From: Vibrio porteresiae DSM 19223
GTDB lineage: Bacteria > Pseudomonadota > Gammaproteobacteria > Enterobacterales > Vibrionaceae
DNA: 64,000 nt
NCBI RefSeq assembly: GCF_024347055.1
Contig: NZ_AP024895.1
Span: 1,116,001-1,180,000 of the forward strand
Direction of reading: 5' to 3'
In this document: piece after piece, positions 53,631 through 62,476 of the stretch
Numbering within the stretch: the first letter of the stretch is position 1
Layout of the letters: each line of letters begins with the position of its first letter
The notes under the pieces: generated by a model
Databases searched by the model: none
Seen by the model: the letters and a program-made list of their open reading frames with translations, nothing else
Told to the model about the DNA's origin: nothing
Made by a program: the position numbers and the translations under genes

Positions 53631-54602
53631 TTATGGGCGACCAGCAACAACAGGATAGGCGGATGCGGCGCAATCGGTCCCTTTACAATGGGTTGTGAGC
53701 ATCTTGATCACACTGGCTGTGGCGGCCGATTTGAGTGTTTGATGATTGACCCCTTTATCTTGCCACTCTAGCTGCGCCATCACATTGTTGGCCGGTGCAA
53801 ATGTGGCACTGTCGGCACAGCTACTTTGTCGGCTTGGGCATAACAGCTCATCATTGGTGCCCGCCGACAGGGTATAGAAACTGACCATCGGATGGTTTTG
53901 TGCCATCGCCCGTAGGCTTTTAAGACCGCTGTCGCTGGTCCATTCGTTGTACCCATCTAAGCTATCTTCACTTGGGTAGAGCCCGAAGTGAAACGCGTTA
54001 TCCAAACTTTGGGCTGCGCAAACATTTTGCCCTTGTGAGGCATCTTGTTGAGTGGTGCAGTTTGGCAATCCGCGTAGTGGTCCCGCAATATTGACCATTC
54101 GGCGCACTTCATCCCAACTGCCACTGTACTCCAGTGTCGCGAGCGCTGCGACAGCACCAATATCGTAACCCACTAGGTCAACTTGGCTGGCATGGGTGAA
54201 CAGTCGCACACGTTCAATAAACTGATGCAGTAAAGTGAAGGTATCGGGTTGTAACGGATTGTACTCAAGGGATTTTCTTCCCGCATCGGGAATGTAGGTG
54301 ATGCCAAACAGTTCACAAGGGTTGTAGCCTGCCGTGATGAATTGTTGATAAAGAGACGGTTGGTTATCGGTCGATTTCATCCAATCACTGGCGGTATCTT
54401 GTCGTCCATGAATGAAGATGACTGGCGTACGAGAGACTTTACAATCACCCCCGCCAAAACCGCCAAAGGTGGCTCCTGGATGAAATGGCGCTTGAAAATG
54501 GTCAAAGGGAGCCGTAGTGGTTTCGCTGTGAGCTGCTGTGCTAATTAGGCAAGCGGCAAAAAAAGTCCAATACCAAGGAGTACCACGATGTTTTGGGGTC
54601 AT
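53631..54602 (-). CDS. Secreted alpha/beta hydrolase with Asp in the nucleophile position
   Basis: 323 residues. Signal peptide about 1-26. The body resembles extracellular class-2 type lipases: V-I-F-I-H-G-R-Q-D near the N-terminus, N-I-A-G-P-L-R-G-L-P after the elbow, six or more cysteines that can form disulfides. But the elbow G-x-S-x-G reads G-Y-D-I-G; the codon is GAT, so the nucleophile Ser is Asp. Asp nucleophiles occur in epoxide hydrolases and haloalkane dehalogenases, including secreted Cif. So it is either an Asp-type hydrolase, or an inactive lipase relative. A His near the end (V-N-H-Q) could complete a triad. Confidence 0.8.
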   Translation of the reverse strand: MTPKHRGTPWYWTFFAACLISTAAHSETTTAPFDHFQAPFHPGATFGGFGGGDCKVSRTPVIFIHGRQDTASDWMKSTDNQPSLYQQFITAGYNPCELFGITYIPDAGRKSLEYNPLQPDTFTLLHQFIERVRLFTHASQVDLVGYDIGAVAALATLEYSGSWDEVRRMVNIAGPLRGLPNCTTQQDASQGQNVCAAQSLDNAFHFGLYPSEDSLDGYNEWTSDSGLKSLRAMAQNHPMVSFYTLSAGTNDELLCPSRQSSCADSATFAPANNVMAQLEWQDKGVNHQTLKSAATASVIKMLTTHCKGTDCAASAYPVVAGRP

Positions 54603-54782
54603 AGGTCGCTCTGCTTGTACGTATCATCATGAGTTTATTTGGATATAGCATAATCCCTTTAAACAGACAAAACGTGTTGATAGGTCAAAGTTGCATTGAC
54701 TGACGCAAAATTCACTGCATCCGCAGCTAAGTAGCAGAGAATGACGTCAGATAGTGGACGAGATGATGAGGTGAAAAAGGGG

Positions 54783-55688
54783 TTAGTGTCCTTGCAAATG
54801 CTCATCCTTGTAGTGGCGAATGCTGGCGATAATCTGGCGGACTTGATGGTTAAGGTTATTGGGTTCCCATGCTACGACCACCTGACTCACTAATGGCATT
54901 TCTGGGATATCAGCCACTGTGGTGGAGTTATCCAGATGTTCCGCCAGCGAGCGGGGCACAATGGCGATGCCAAACCCAGCTTGTGCCATCGCTACCGCTG
55001 AGCGCAGTTGCGGTGCAGAGTAGAGCGGATCGCAAGTGATCCCGTTATGACTAAACAGCGACGTCATCTCATCATACAGTGCGGGTCCAGTTTCACGCGG
55101 AAACTGCAAAATACGCTCAGTGCGTAACTGGCTAAAGGTGAGGCTAGATTGACTCGCCAGCGCCGTATTGGAAGGAATAACCGCAATAAAAGGTTCTTCA
55201 AAAAGCACGATGCGTTCGAGCTGCTCACAGGCATAGCAAGGCAGACGTTTGAAGGCGAGATCGAGTTGCTTCTCCTTCAATTGCTCAACCAATTTGTGCA
55301 TCGGCAGTTCAACCCCAATAAAGCTCACTTTAGGGAAGGTTTCTCGCAGATGACGCATGATCGCCAGTACTTCCTTGCAAATCGCCGTAGAGGTAGCAAA
55401 CCCAATCCGCACTTCGATGTTTTCGCCGCGGGCCATTTGCTGCGCTCTGGCTTTGGCTTGTTCCACGCTTTTGAGGATGTTTAACGCATCGACATACAAG
55501 GTTTCGCCGACTTTGGTGAGCTCTACTTTGCGCGATGAGCGGTCAAACAGCGGCACACCGATCTCTTGCTCCAACTTTTTGATTTGTTGGCTCAATGGTG
55601 GCTGTGCGATGCCCAGCTGCTCTGCAGCTCGGGTGAAATGTTGCGTTTGTGCAACCGTTACGAAATATTTTAGATACCGTAGTTCCAT
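54783..55688 (-). CDS. alsR: LysR-type regulator of acetoin synthesis (AlsR)
   Basis: 301 residues. Winged helix-turn-helix at 1-60 (A-A-E-Q-L-G-I-A-Q-P-P-L-S-Q-Q-I) and an effector domain of standard length. Divergently transcribed from alsD-alsS, the arrangement of alsR in Vibrio and Bacillus. In those bacteria AlsR activates alsDS in stationary phase or under acetate/low pH. The 97 bp intergenic region includes an ACAT-N10-ATGT dyad. Assignment rests on position plus family. Confidence 0.85.
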   Translation of the reverse strand: MELRYLKYFVTVAQTQHFTRAAEQLGIAQPPLSQQIKKLEQEIGVPLFDRSSRKVELTKVGETLYVDALNILKSVEQAKARAQQMARGENIEVRIGFATSTAICKEVLAIMRHLRETFPKVSFIGVELPMHKLVEQLKEKQLDLAFKRLPCYACEQLERIVLFEEPFIAVIPSNTALASQSSLTFSQLRTERILQFPRETGPALYDEMTSLFSHNGITCDPLYSAPQLRSAVAMAQAGFGIAIVPRSLAEHLDNSTTVADIPEMPLVSQVVVAWEPNNLNHQVRQIIASIRHYKDEHLQGH

Positions 55689-55695
55689 ATTTTTT

Positions 55696-55713
55696 ACATA
55701 TCGAAATAAATGT
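55696..55713. promoter_or_regulatory. Dyad in the alsR-alsD intergenic region
   Basis: ACAT (55696-55699) and ATGT (55710-55713) flank 10 nt, with further T/A symmetry, overlapping the typical position of a LysR site just upstream of alsR. Short dyads are common in AT-rich DNA, so this is only a candidate. Confidence 0.3.
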
Positions 55714-55785
55714 TTTTTGTATTAGATTTTACGTGTTACAGGTTCCATGCTATTAGCATTCGTTCGAAACCGTAATGGTGTTTAT

Positions 55786-56571
55786 ATGTGTGAAATCTAC
55801 AACTCTCTTTGTTCTTGTTCATTTGATGTAGCAAAAGAATTCGCTGAATATCACAAATTAACTGGTCAAGGAGAGATCTATCAGACTTCATTAATGAGTG
55901 CATTAATTGCTGGAGTCTACGATGGATCTACCACAGTTAAACAATTATTAGAGCACGGTGATTTTGGGTTAGGAACCTTTGATCATCTTGATGGCGAATT
56001 AATTGCGTTTGATAAAGAAGTATTTCAATTAAAAGAAGATGGTACTGCAAATCAGGCAAGAATGGATCAAAAAACCCCATTTGCTGTCATGACTTATTTT
56101 AAACCACAAATCGAATTACCGATCACCGAATCGATGAACCGCGAACAGCTGCACAAGATCATCGACCAACTGGTTCCCTCCGATAACCTATTCTGTGCGG
56201 TAAGAATTGACGGGACTTACGAGTATGTTCGTACTCGGACTGTGCCTCGCCAAGAGCCCCCATATCGCCCCATGTTGGATGTGGTAAAAGAACAGCCTAC
56301 GTTCAGCTTCCGTCAGCTACAAGGGGTTATTGCTGGTTTTAGAAGCCCACAATATACCACGGGAATAAATGTTCCCGGATACCATGAACATTTTATTAAT
56401 AATGAAAGAACCGGTGGCGGTCATATTCAGGATTACCGTATCGCATCTGGTTTTTTACAAATTGGTGTGGTGTCTAAACTCATTATTGATTTACCAACGA
56501 CTGAACAATTTTTAGATGCGGACCTTGCTCGAAAAGATATTCGTCAGGCAATCGAAAAAACAGAAAAATAA
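55786..56571 (+). CDS. alsD: Alpha-acetolactate decarboxylase
   Basis: About 261 residues. ATG 55786 (M-C-E-I-Y) gives the same N-terminal length as Klebsiella BudA; ATG 55747 is upstream in frame and has a slightly better ribosome-binding site, so the start is not certain. The family core I-Y-Q-T-S-L-M-S-A-L-x-x-G-V-Y-D-G, D-F-G-L-G-T-F, S-D-N-L-F-C-A-V-R-I-D-G and the zinc-site G-Y-H-E-H-F with G-G-G-H are all present. It converts alpha-acetolactate to (R)-acetoin, removing acid. Followed by alsS after 38 bp. Confidence 0.93.
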   Translation: MCEIYNSLCSCSFDVAKEFAEYHKLTGQGEIYQTSLMSALIAGVYDGSTTVKQLLEHGDFGLGTFDHLDGELIAFDKEVFQLKEDGTANQARMDQKTPFAVMTYFKPQIELPITESMNREQLHKIIDQLVPSDNLFCAVRIDGTYEYVRTRTVPRQEPPYRPMLDVVKEQPTFSFRQLQGVIAGFRSPQYTTGINVPGYHEHFINNERTGGGHIQDYRIASGFLQIGVVSKLIIDLPTTEQFLDADLARKDIRQAIEKTEK

Positions 56572-56609
56572 TATTTATTTCGTATATTCCTGACTAATAA
56601 AAGGACAAC

Positions 56610-58313
56610 ATGATGAAAACAGAATCTTCAAGATGTGGTGCTGATTTAATTGCTCAACAATTAGAACAACTGGGCACTCAATATATTTTTGGTATCCCTG
56701 GTGCCAAAATCGACCGCCTGTTTGATGCGATCAATGATACCCATATTCAGATGATCCCCGTGCGCCATGAAGCGAATGCGGCCTTTATGGCTGGGGCTAT
56801 GGGCCGTTTAACCGGTAAAGCGGGCGTGACTATGGTGACCTCTGGTCCTGGGTGCGGCAACTTAGTCACTGGGGTCGCAACGGCCAACTCTGAAGGTGAC
56901 CCTATGCTGGCTTTGGGTGGCGCGGTAAAACGCACGGATCAACAGCGCGAAACGCACCAAAGTTTGGACACCGTCGGGATTTTTCGGCCGATTACTAAGT
57001 ACTGCGCTGAAATCCAACACGTTGATGCCGCAGCAGAAATTATCGCTAATGCGGTACGTGCTGCTGAAACCGGCCGCCCTGGTGCTAGCTTTGTCAGTTT
57101 ACCTCAAGACGTGTTAAGCGATACCACAGATAAACCGATGATTTTACCACAGCGTTCTATTGCTCAAGGCACTGCAGATGTTACCGCGATTGAAGCTGCG
57201 GTAGAACGAATTGAAAAAGCGCACAATGTAGTGGTTTTGGCAGGCTTGCATGCCAGCAAAGAAGAGAACGCACTGGCGATAACTCGCTTTTTGCAAAAAA
57301 CGCAGTTGCCCGTTGTGGGCACTTATCAAGCCGCTGGAACGTTGGACATTAACCACTATAACCGTTTTGCTGGTCGTGTCGGTCTATTCAATAACCAACC
57401 CGGTGACGTGCTGTTACGTGAAGCCGATTTGATTCTCACCATTGGTTTTAACGTGATTGAATATGACCCAGACCTATGGAATCAAAAAGATTGCCCAGTG
57501 ATTCATCTCGATATTGAACCAGCGGAATATCAACAGCATTATCAACCCGATATCGAATTGGTCGGCAATATCGCCACTACCGTTGAACAGATGACTAATC
57601 GCATGTCGTCGTACTCACGTTTATCGCCTTTGAGCTTATCTATTCTGGAAGAGGTGGCTCACCGTCGTCAGCTGATCAAAGCCTATCCAGCGGTTTGGAA
57701 CAAGGGTGGTTTTCATCCGTTAAGCATTATCAAAGTGATGCAATCCTTGATTACTCAGGATATGACCATGTGTTTGGATATGGGCAGTTTCCATATTTGG
57801 CTTGCTCGATACATGGGTTGTTTCCGTGCTCGACAAATGATGATTTCAAATGGTCAACAAACGATGGGCGTAGCTTTGCCTTGGGCGATCAGTGCCAGCC
57901 TTTTAAAACCAGGCAGCAAGGTGATTTCTGTCTCTGGGGACGGTGGCTTTATGCAATCCAGCATGGAGTTGGAAACTGCAGTCCGTTTAGGTTGTAACAT
58001 CCTGCACATTATTTGGGTCGATAATGGCTACAACATGGTTGAGATTCAGGAAGTCAACAAATATGGCCGCCCAGCAGGGGTCAAATTTGGCCCAATCGAT
58101 TTTAAAGCGTATGCCGAATCGTTTGGTGCAAAAGCGTTTGCGGTGACAGATCCGAAAGGCTTGGCGAGCACACTAAAGCAAGCGATGGATACTCAAGGTC
58201 CAGCTGTTGTTGCCATTCCGGTCGATTACAGTGACAACTATAAATTGTTGCAAGCGCGCGGAGCGGATAACAAAGACCCCGTCTTTGTTGGTAACCAAAC
58301 CGTGTTGGCATAA
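56610..58313 (+). CDS. alsS: Catabolic alpha-acetolactate synthase
   Basis: 567 residues. Three TPP-enzyme domains: N-terminal with G-I-P-G-A-K-I-D-R-L and catalytic Glu in R-H-E-A-N-A; central; C-terminal TPP-binding G-D-G-G-F-M ... D-N-G-Y-N-M. Length and the lack of an associated small subunit gene identify it as the catabolic (BudB/AlsS) type. It joins two pyruvates to acetolactate. With alsD it makes acetoin. No acetoin reductase/butanediol dehydrogenase gene follows here. AGGA precedes the two consecutive ATGs at 56610 and 56613. Confidence 0.93.
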   Translation: MMKTESSRCGADLIAQQLEQLGTQYIFGIPGAKIDRLFDAINDTHIQMIPVRHEANAAFMAGAMGRLTGKAGVTMVTSGPGCGNLVTGVATANSEGDPMLALGGAVKRTDQQRETHQSLDTVGIFRPITKYCAEIQHVDAAAEIIANAVRAAETGRPGASFVSLPQDVLSDTTDKPMILPQRSIAQGTADVTAIEAAVERIEKAHNVVVLAGLHASKEENALAITRFLQKTQLPVVGTYQAAGTLDINHYNRFAGRVGLFNNQPGDVLLREADLILTIGFNVIEYDPDLWNQKDCPVIHLDIEPAEYQQHYQPDIELVGNIATTVEQMTNRMSSYSRLSPLSLSILEEVAHRRQLIKAYPAVWNKGGFHPLSIIKVMQSLITQDMTMCLDMGSFHIWLARYMGCFRARQMMISNGQQTMGVALPWAISASLLKPGSKVISVSGDGGFMQSSMELETAVRLGCNILHIIWVDNGYNMVEIQEVNKYGRPAGVKFGPIDFKAYAESFGAKAFAVTDPKGLASTLKQAMDTQGPAVVAIPVDYSDNYKLLQARGADNKDPVFVGNQTVLA

Positions 58314-58335
58314 CCGCTACTCTATTCAACATGAT

Positions 58336-58357
58336 GAAAGCGCCGAATGGCGCTTTC
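58336..58357 (+). terminator. Terminator after alsS
   Basis: GAAAGCGCC (58336-58344) pairs with GGCGCTTTC (58349-58357) around GAAT, 22 bp after the alsS stop codon. The tail GTTGTTTG is only moderately U-rich. Confidence 0.75.
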
Positions 58358-58431
58358 GTTGTTTGACGTTTCTTTTGTTGTTTGACCTTTAGCGCGGCTA
58401 AGTTTGACCATCAGCGCCGTCAAATTTGCCA

Positions 58432-59754
58432 TCAGTGGCGAATTTCACTTACCTTGCCCCAACTGACTTTGTGTGTCATCCACATAAAGGCAGCGCTGGA
58501 AATCAGCGAGATCACAATCACACACAGCCAAGTTGCGAAGTAGCCAATCCCTTCAACTAATAACCCCATCACCACATAAGCCGGCACCATACCGACGTTT
58601 TTCATGGTGTTAATCACGCTGCTAATTCTACCGCGATGACTGCGGGGGGACTGGTTAGCGATATAGACATTTTCATTAGTGACCAGCAGCACCTCTGCGG
58701 CAGCAAGGATAAAAAATGAGATAAAGAATGCTGGTACCCAATGAGTGGCAATCATGATGACATAACCTAGCGCGAGTAAAGAGCCGCACCACATAAGACT
58801 TTTTAGCTCACCATGACCATGTGTTGCTTTGACCAATATAGGAGTGAGGATAACCACCGCAATACATGCCAAGGTCATCAATTGACCGTACAGTTCCGGC
58901 CCTTGTTTATCAAACATATGTGCCAGATAAAGCGGCGACAATACAGTCATTTGCGTCATAGAAACGTAGAGTAAGGTACACGATAGGCCAAATGCGATGA
59001 GCTGTGGACGAGCTTTCAATACTTGCCACACTGAACCCGTTACGTCTGCTTCTAAACCTTCTGTACTCTCTGATGTTGGTTCACTCTCTATCGCCATCGC
59101 TTTATCATTATGTTTGGGGTCACGGACATAATAAGCGACCAAACTAATGCCAACCATGGCAGCAATGCCGTTACACCAGTAGATAATCGAGCTATCAAAC
59201 CAGAACAGGTAGCCTGCGAGTAGTGAACCAATCCCAGAGCCAATATTGTAGGCAAGATAACTCATCGACATGACCGCAGAGCGGTTTTTGGTTGTGGATA
59301 AATTGGCAGCTAAAGCATTACCGCCGGGCACGGACATACCGACCAGCACGTAAGCAATGACGATCATCGCGGGAGCAAGATAATGGTGTTCGGCAAAAAA
59401 ACCGCAGATGGTGAGGATCACTCCCGCGCCAAACTCGCCGCCCACCATCACATTTTTGTGACCGAAGCTATCTGCCAGCTTTCCGCCTATCATGCTCCCG
59501 ACCATAAAGGCGCTCATCACGACCATCACCATGCTACTGGCAATCGCTTCGGAATAGCCCAATTTTTGGGTCAGTAACAGCACCAGAAATGGCATGATGA
59601 AATTGCCAAGACCGAGAATAAATCGGGATAGGGCGATAAAGTAAATATCGCGCGGAAGTCCTTGGTACATCGCAAGGGATCCCGCAACTCGTTTAAACAT
59701 GTTGAACATCCTTGAAACACGTTCATCAAGAGGCTGAATAGAAAATAGGGACAT
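58432..59754 (-). CDS. Major facilitator superfamily transporter
   Basis: About 440 residues from ATG 59754 (AAGGGA 7 nt upstream). Two further in-frame ATGs (start of the M-F-N-M-F stretch) also have AAGGA-type sequences, so the N-terminus could be about 25 residues shorter. About twelve helices; motif A between helices 2 and 3 reads G-G-K-L-A-D-S-F-G-H-K-N, with a long acidic central loop (E-S-E-P-T-S-E-S-T-E). Substrate not predictable; drug and metabolite export are both possible. Convergent with alsS. Confidence 0.85.
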   Translation of the reverse strand: MSLFSIQPLDERVSRMFNMFKRVAGSLAMYQGLPRDIYFIALSRFILGLGNFIMPFLVLLLTQKLGYSEAIASSMVMVVMSAFMVGSMIGGKLADSFGHKNVMVGGEFGAGVILTICGFFAEHHYLAPAMIVIAYVLVGMSVPGGNALAANLSTTKNRSAVMSMSYLAYNIGSGIGSLLAGYLFWFDSSIIYWCNGIAAMVGISLVAYYVRDPKHNDKAMAIESEPTSESTEGLEADVTGSVWQVLKARPQLIAFGLSCTLLYVSMTQMTVLSPLYLAHMFDKQGPELYGQLMTLACIAVVILTPILVKATHGHGELKSLMWCGSLLALGYVIMIATHWVPAFFISFFILAAAEVLLVTNENVYIANQSPRSHRGRISSVINTMKNVGMVPAYVVMGLLVEGIGYFATWLCVIVISLISSAAFMWMTHKVSWGKVSEIRH

Positions 59755-60012
59755 AATCTGTCCCTTGATGAGCGATAATAACGGTAAAAGGTACAAGTTA
59801 TTGGTGGAAATTAGTGATTTTCACCCATTTTTAGTACATTGTTGCATAAGAACTATTGGTATACCGAATCATTGCTGAAATTGCCAGCGCTATTTGTTTG
59901 ATATTTCGACATTATGTGGGGAAACCGATGAGAGGCTGTTTCGCTCTTATGCAAGCTGCTGGTTATATTGACTGGTTTAGTGACGACTAGACGATCCACC
60001 CGCAAATAAAAA
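59755..60012. other. Intergenic region upstream of the MFS gene
   Basis: About 260 bp. Presumed promoter of the MFS gene at the left, and an imperfect dyad (GGTGGAAA ... TTTTCACC, about 59811-59826) close to it that could be an operator. No gene seen. Confidence 0.4.
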
Positions 60013-60035
60013 AGCTGTGAAAAGATTTCACAGCT
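60013..60035 (-). terminator. Terminator of the small hypothetical gene
   Basis: AGCTGTGAAA (60013-60022) pairs with TTTCACAGCT (60026-60035), 3-nt loop. On the minus strand it runs into TTTTTTATTT, 29 bp after the stop of the upstream gene. Confidence 0.9.
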
Positions 60036-60063
60036 CATTGTATTCGTTAGATATCAATAGAAA

Positions 60064-60381
60064 TTAAAGTAAGTCGTTCATTAACGCTTCGTACTCTTCA
60101 GAGGCTTCAACCAATAACATGTTGAGGTCTCTGGCATCCCGTTTATGCAGTACCAAAGTGGTGAGTTGGTTGCCCTCTCTGTCTGACACGGTCTCTTCTG
60201 CCATGCATACTAAGCAAGGACGACCATTACTGAGTTGTACTTCGACACAGTCCAGCTCAGTGACAAAGTGTTCATCTGTTTCAGGTATATCAATTGCGAT
60301 AGTACCGCAACGGGTGACTTCTATCTGGGCATGAAAATGGTTCTTGTCCTGTAAAATGTACTCTTTCCGGGTAGACATCAT
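60064..60381 (-). CDS. Small hypothetical cytoplasmic protein
   Basis: About 105 residues. A GGAGG lies 8 nt before the ATG at 60381; ATG 60390 would be directly adjacent to it. Acidic, beta-rich first part, two cysteines in C-L-V-C, a charged helical C-terminus with L-L-V-E-A-S-E-E-Y-E. No signal peptide, membrane helix or domain that I recognise. It has a good ribosome-binding site and its own terminator, so it is expressed as a single gene. Confidence 0.7.
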   Translation of the reverse strand: MMSTRKEYILQDKNHFHAQIEVTRCGTIAIDIPETDEHFVTELDCVEVQLSNGRPCLVCMAEETVSDREGNQLTTLVLHKRDARDLNMLLVEASEEYEALMNDLL

Positions 60382-60566
60382 AGTCGCCATCCTCCGACTG
60401 TCAGCAGGTTTCGCTAATAAGGATAGAAGAGATGCAAGGAAAGTTTCGGCTCTTAAGTCACGTAAAAAATTAACTGACTGAATGCTCGATAGTTATTTTT
60501 TACCCCTAAAGTGGCGGGTTTGTCAGGATGAACGTGAGATCACTAACTGTGAGAGAAAACACTGTT

Positions 60567-61523
60567 TTATTGCGCGCCTTCTGTCGTGTGTCCCGATGCT
60601 TGCCAGCGTAAACTGTACATGCGGCATTCGGCGATAAGGGCGCGGATGGCTGGGTTGTGTTCGCTGGCTCGGTTCATCAACAGATAGATACCATGCGACT
60701 CTCTAAGTTCTGGAGCTAATGGGTAAGACTTTAAGCCAATTTGTTCGGAAATTTCTGCTAAACGCAGAGGCAAAAGCGCTGCATAAGCACCGGATTTAAG
60801 TGCAAAACTTAAACCAAAGATACTTGAAAACTCAGAATGAATATCCACTTTGCCGTCCAATTTTGCCATCACTTTATCGAAGGTTTCCCGTAGGCCAAAA
60901 CCTTGAGTTAGGGTCATGTACGATTGCTGTTTTAAGTAGTCAGCTTGGATCGGGATTTGATTGGGTTTGGGTTGTTCACTGCTTTGTGCGACGGTGAAAC
61001 TCAATTCATCGTCGAACAATTTCATGGCGGTGTGATGGGTATTGTTTTCTAGATGATGATCGCCATAAATCATCAATACATCGAGTTCGGAGCGCTTGAG
61101 CTTTTCCACCAACTCACTATTGGAACCGGAATGAAATTCAAGTTGTACATCGGGACGACGATCTTTATACGCTTTCAAAAGATGCGGCACTAAGTCGATG
61201 GTCAGTGAGTTCACCGATCCGACACGGATTTTTTTCGGTGTGATACCCGCAGAGATCTGGGTGTTGTCGATAGCACGCGATAGGTCGCTCAGCGCGGAGA
61301 CACACTGTTGATAGAGAATCTGCGCTGCCTGCAATGGCACGAGGCTGCGACCGCGTTTTTCAAACAGTACGCAACCTAAATCTTCTTCTAAGGCATGAAT
61401 AGAGCGATAGACCGAAAGTGTATTGATGTCCATCGCTTCGGCTACTTGGTTCATGTTGGTCTGTTCCATGTAGCTGATGAAAATCTCTAACCGTTTAATG
61501 GTCGTGGGTATGCGTCTATTCAT
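60567..61523 (-). CDS. mdcR: LysR-type regulator of malonate decarboxylase genes (MdcR)
   Basis: 318 residues. Winged helix-turn-helix at about 10-70 (with V-A-E-A-M-D-I-N-T-L-S-V-Y-R-S-I-H) and a LysR effector domain. It lies 19 bp downstream of mdcH in the same direction, so it is probably co-transcribed with the mdc genes; in Klebsiella the equivalent mdcR is a neighbouring regulator that activates the cluster in response to malonate. Assignment rests mainly on context. Confidence 0.82.
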   Translation of the reverse strand: MNRRIPTTIKRLEIFISYMEQTNMNQVAEAMDINTLSVYRSIHALEEDLGCVLFEKRGRSLVPLQAAQILYQQCVSALSDLSRAIDNTQISAGITPKKIRVGSVNSLTIDLVPHLLKAYKDRRPDVQLEFHSGSNSELVEKLKRSELDVLMIYGDHHLENNTHHTAMKLFDDELSFTVAQSSEQPKPNQIPIQADYLKQQSYMTLTQGFGLRETFDKVMAKLDGKVDIHSEFSSIFGLSFALKSGAYAALLPLRLAEISEQIGLKSYPLAPELRESHGIYLLMNRASEHNPAIRALIAECRMYSLRWQASGHTTEGAQ

Positions 61524-61542
61524 AATGTCCTAAGTCAGGGAG

Positions 61543-62466
61543 TTAACCGTATCTTTGCATCAGTGCTGCGAGGTTATCGAGGCTTTCCGATTCCATCGCC
61601 ACCGCGATAGTATCTGGCATACTCGCTTTGCACAAGCCAGTGAGTACGCTGCCCGGTTTCATTTCAATCGCTAAGGTGACGCCGCGCTCTTTGAGCATAG
61701 CGACCGTTTCCCACCAGTGCACTTGTCTTGCCATATTATGGGTTAAATCATCGCCAATTCGGTCCGTTGGATAGAGCACACGTGCGGCATTGGCACTCAC
61801 ATAGGTCACTTTAGGCCGCGCGAGTTCAATATCATCAAAGGCGTGAGCAAATTGTTGTGCTTGAGGCGCGAGAAGTTCGCAGTGGGATGGTACATTGACT
61901 TTAAGCCGTTTCGCGCTGGTGGCTTGCTTAGCTAACGCCATCTCACATACGTAATCCAGTGCCTCGATGCTGCCGGAGATCACCACTTGGGATTCGGTAT
62001 TGATATTGGCGATAAAGACTGGGTGACCTTGTTCTTGAGCGGTGGCGAGTAGGGCTTGCAATACAGGTAAAGTTAAGCCTATGACGGCCGCCATGCCGTA
62101 GCCTTGCGGATAAGCGCTCGCCATTAATTCGCCGCGACGAGCCACTAAGTCTAACCCTTGTTCAAAGGTGATAATGCCAGCGGTCATTGCCGCTGGAAAT
62201 GCGCCTATGGATAAACCCAGTACGTAATCAGGTTTGATCGCTAACGACTGTAAAATTTGAGCGTAGGTATAGCTGCACACGGTCAGCGCCACTTGGGTGT
62301 TACGGTTATTGAGCAGCGCTTCTTCGTTATCTAGGCTCAGAATATCTTGTGCTAAATGGTCACTGGCTTGCTGCAAAATTTGCTGACCAAGAGGAAAAGC
62401 GGTGAGCTCAGAGAGCATGCCCGCTTTTTGCGTTCCTTGACCAGGAAAGGTGAATAGAGTTGCCAT
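61543..62466 (-). CDS. mdcH: Malonate decarboxylase epsilon subunit (malonyl-CoA:ACP transacylase, MdcH)
   Basis: About 307 residues from ATG 62466 (AAGGAG upstream). FabD-type acyltransferase: F-P-G-Q-G-T-Q at the N-terminus, nucleophile Ser in G-L-S-I-G-A, R at about residue 115 (V-A-R-R-G), and the catalytic His in V-P-S-H. In the Klebsiella-type enzyme MdcH loads the first malonyl group onto the thiol of the special ACP subunit. It is 10 bp downstream of mdcG. Confidence 0.92.
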   Translation of the reverse strand: MATLFTFPGQGTQKAGMLSELTAFPLGQQILQQASDHLAQDILSLDNEEALLNNRNTQVALTVCSYTYAQILQSLAIKPDYVLGLSIGAFPAAMTAGIITFEQGLDLVARRGELMASAYPQGYGMAAVIGLTLPVLQALLATAQEQGHPVFIANINTESQVVISGSIEALDYVCEMALAKQATSAKRLKVNVPSHCELLAPQAQQFAHAFDDIELARPKVTYVSANAARVLYPTDRIGDDLTHNMARQVHWWETVAMLKERGVTLAIEMKPGSVLTGLCKASMPDTIAVAMESESLDNLAALMQRYG

Positions 62467-62476
62467 CAATCGCTCC

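Noticed and set aside
59811..59826. Imperfect dyad upstream of the MFS gene
   Set aside because: One mismatch in an 8-nt arm within AT-rich DNA is too weak to call an operator.
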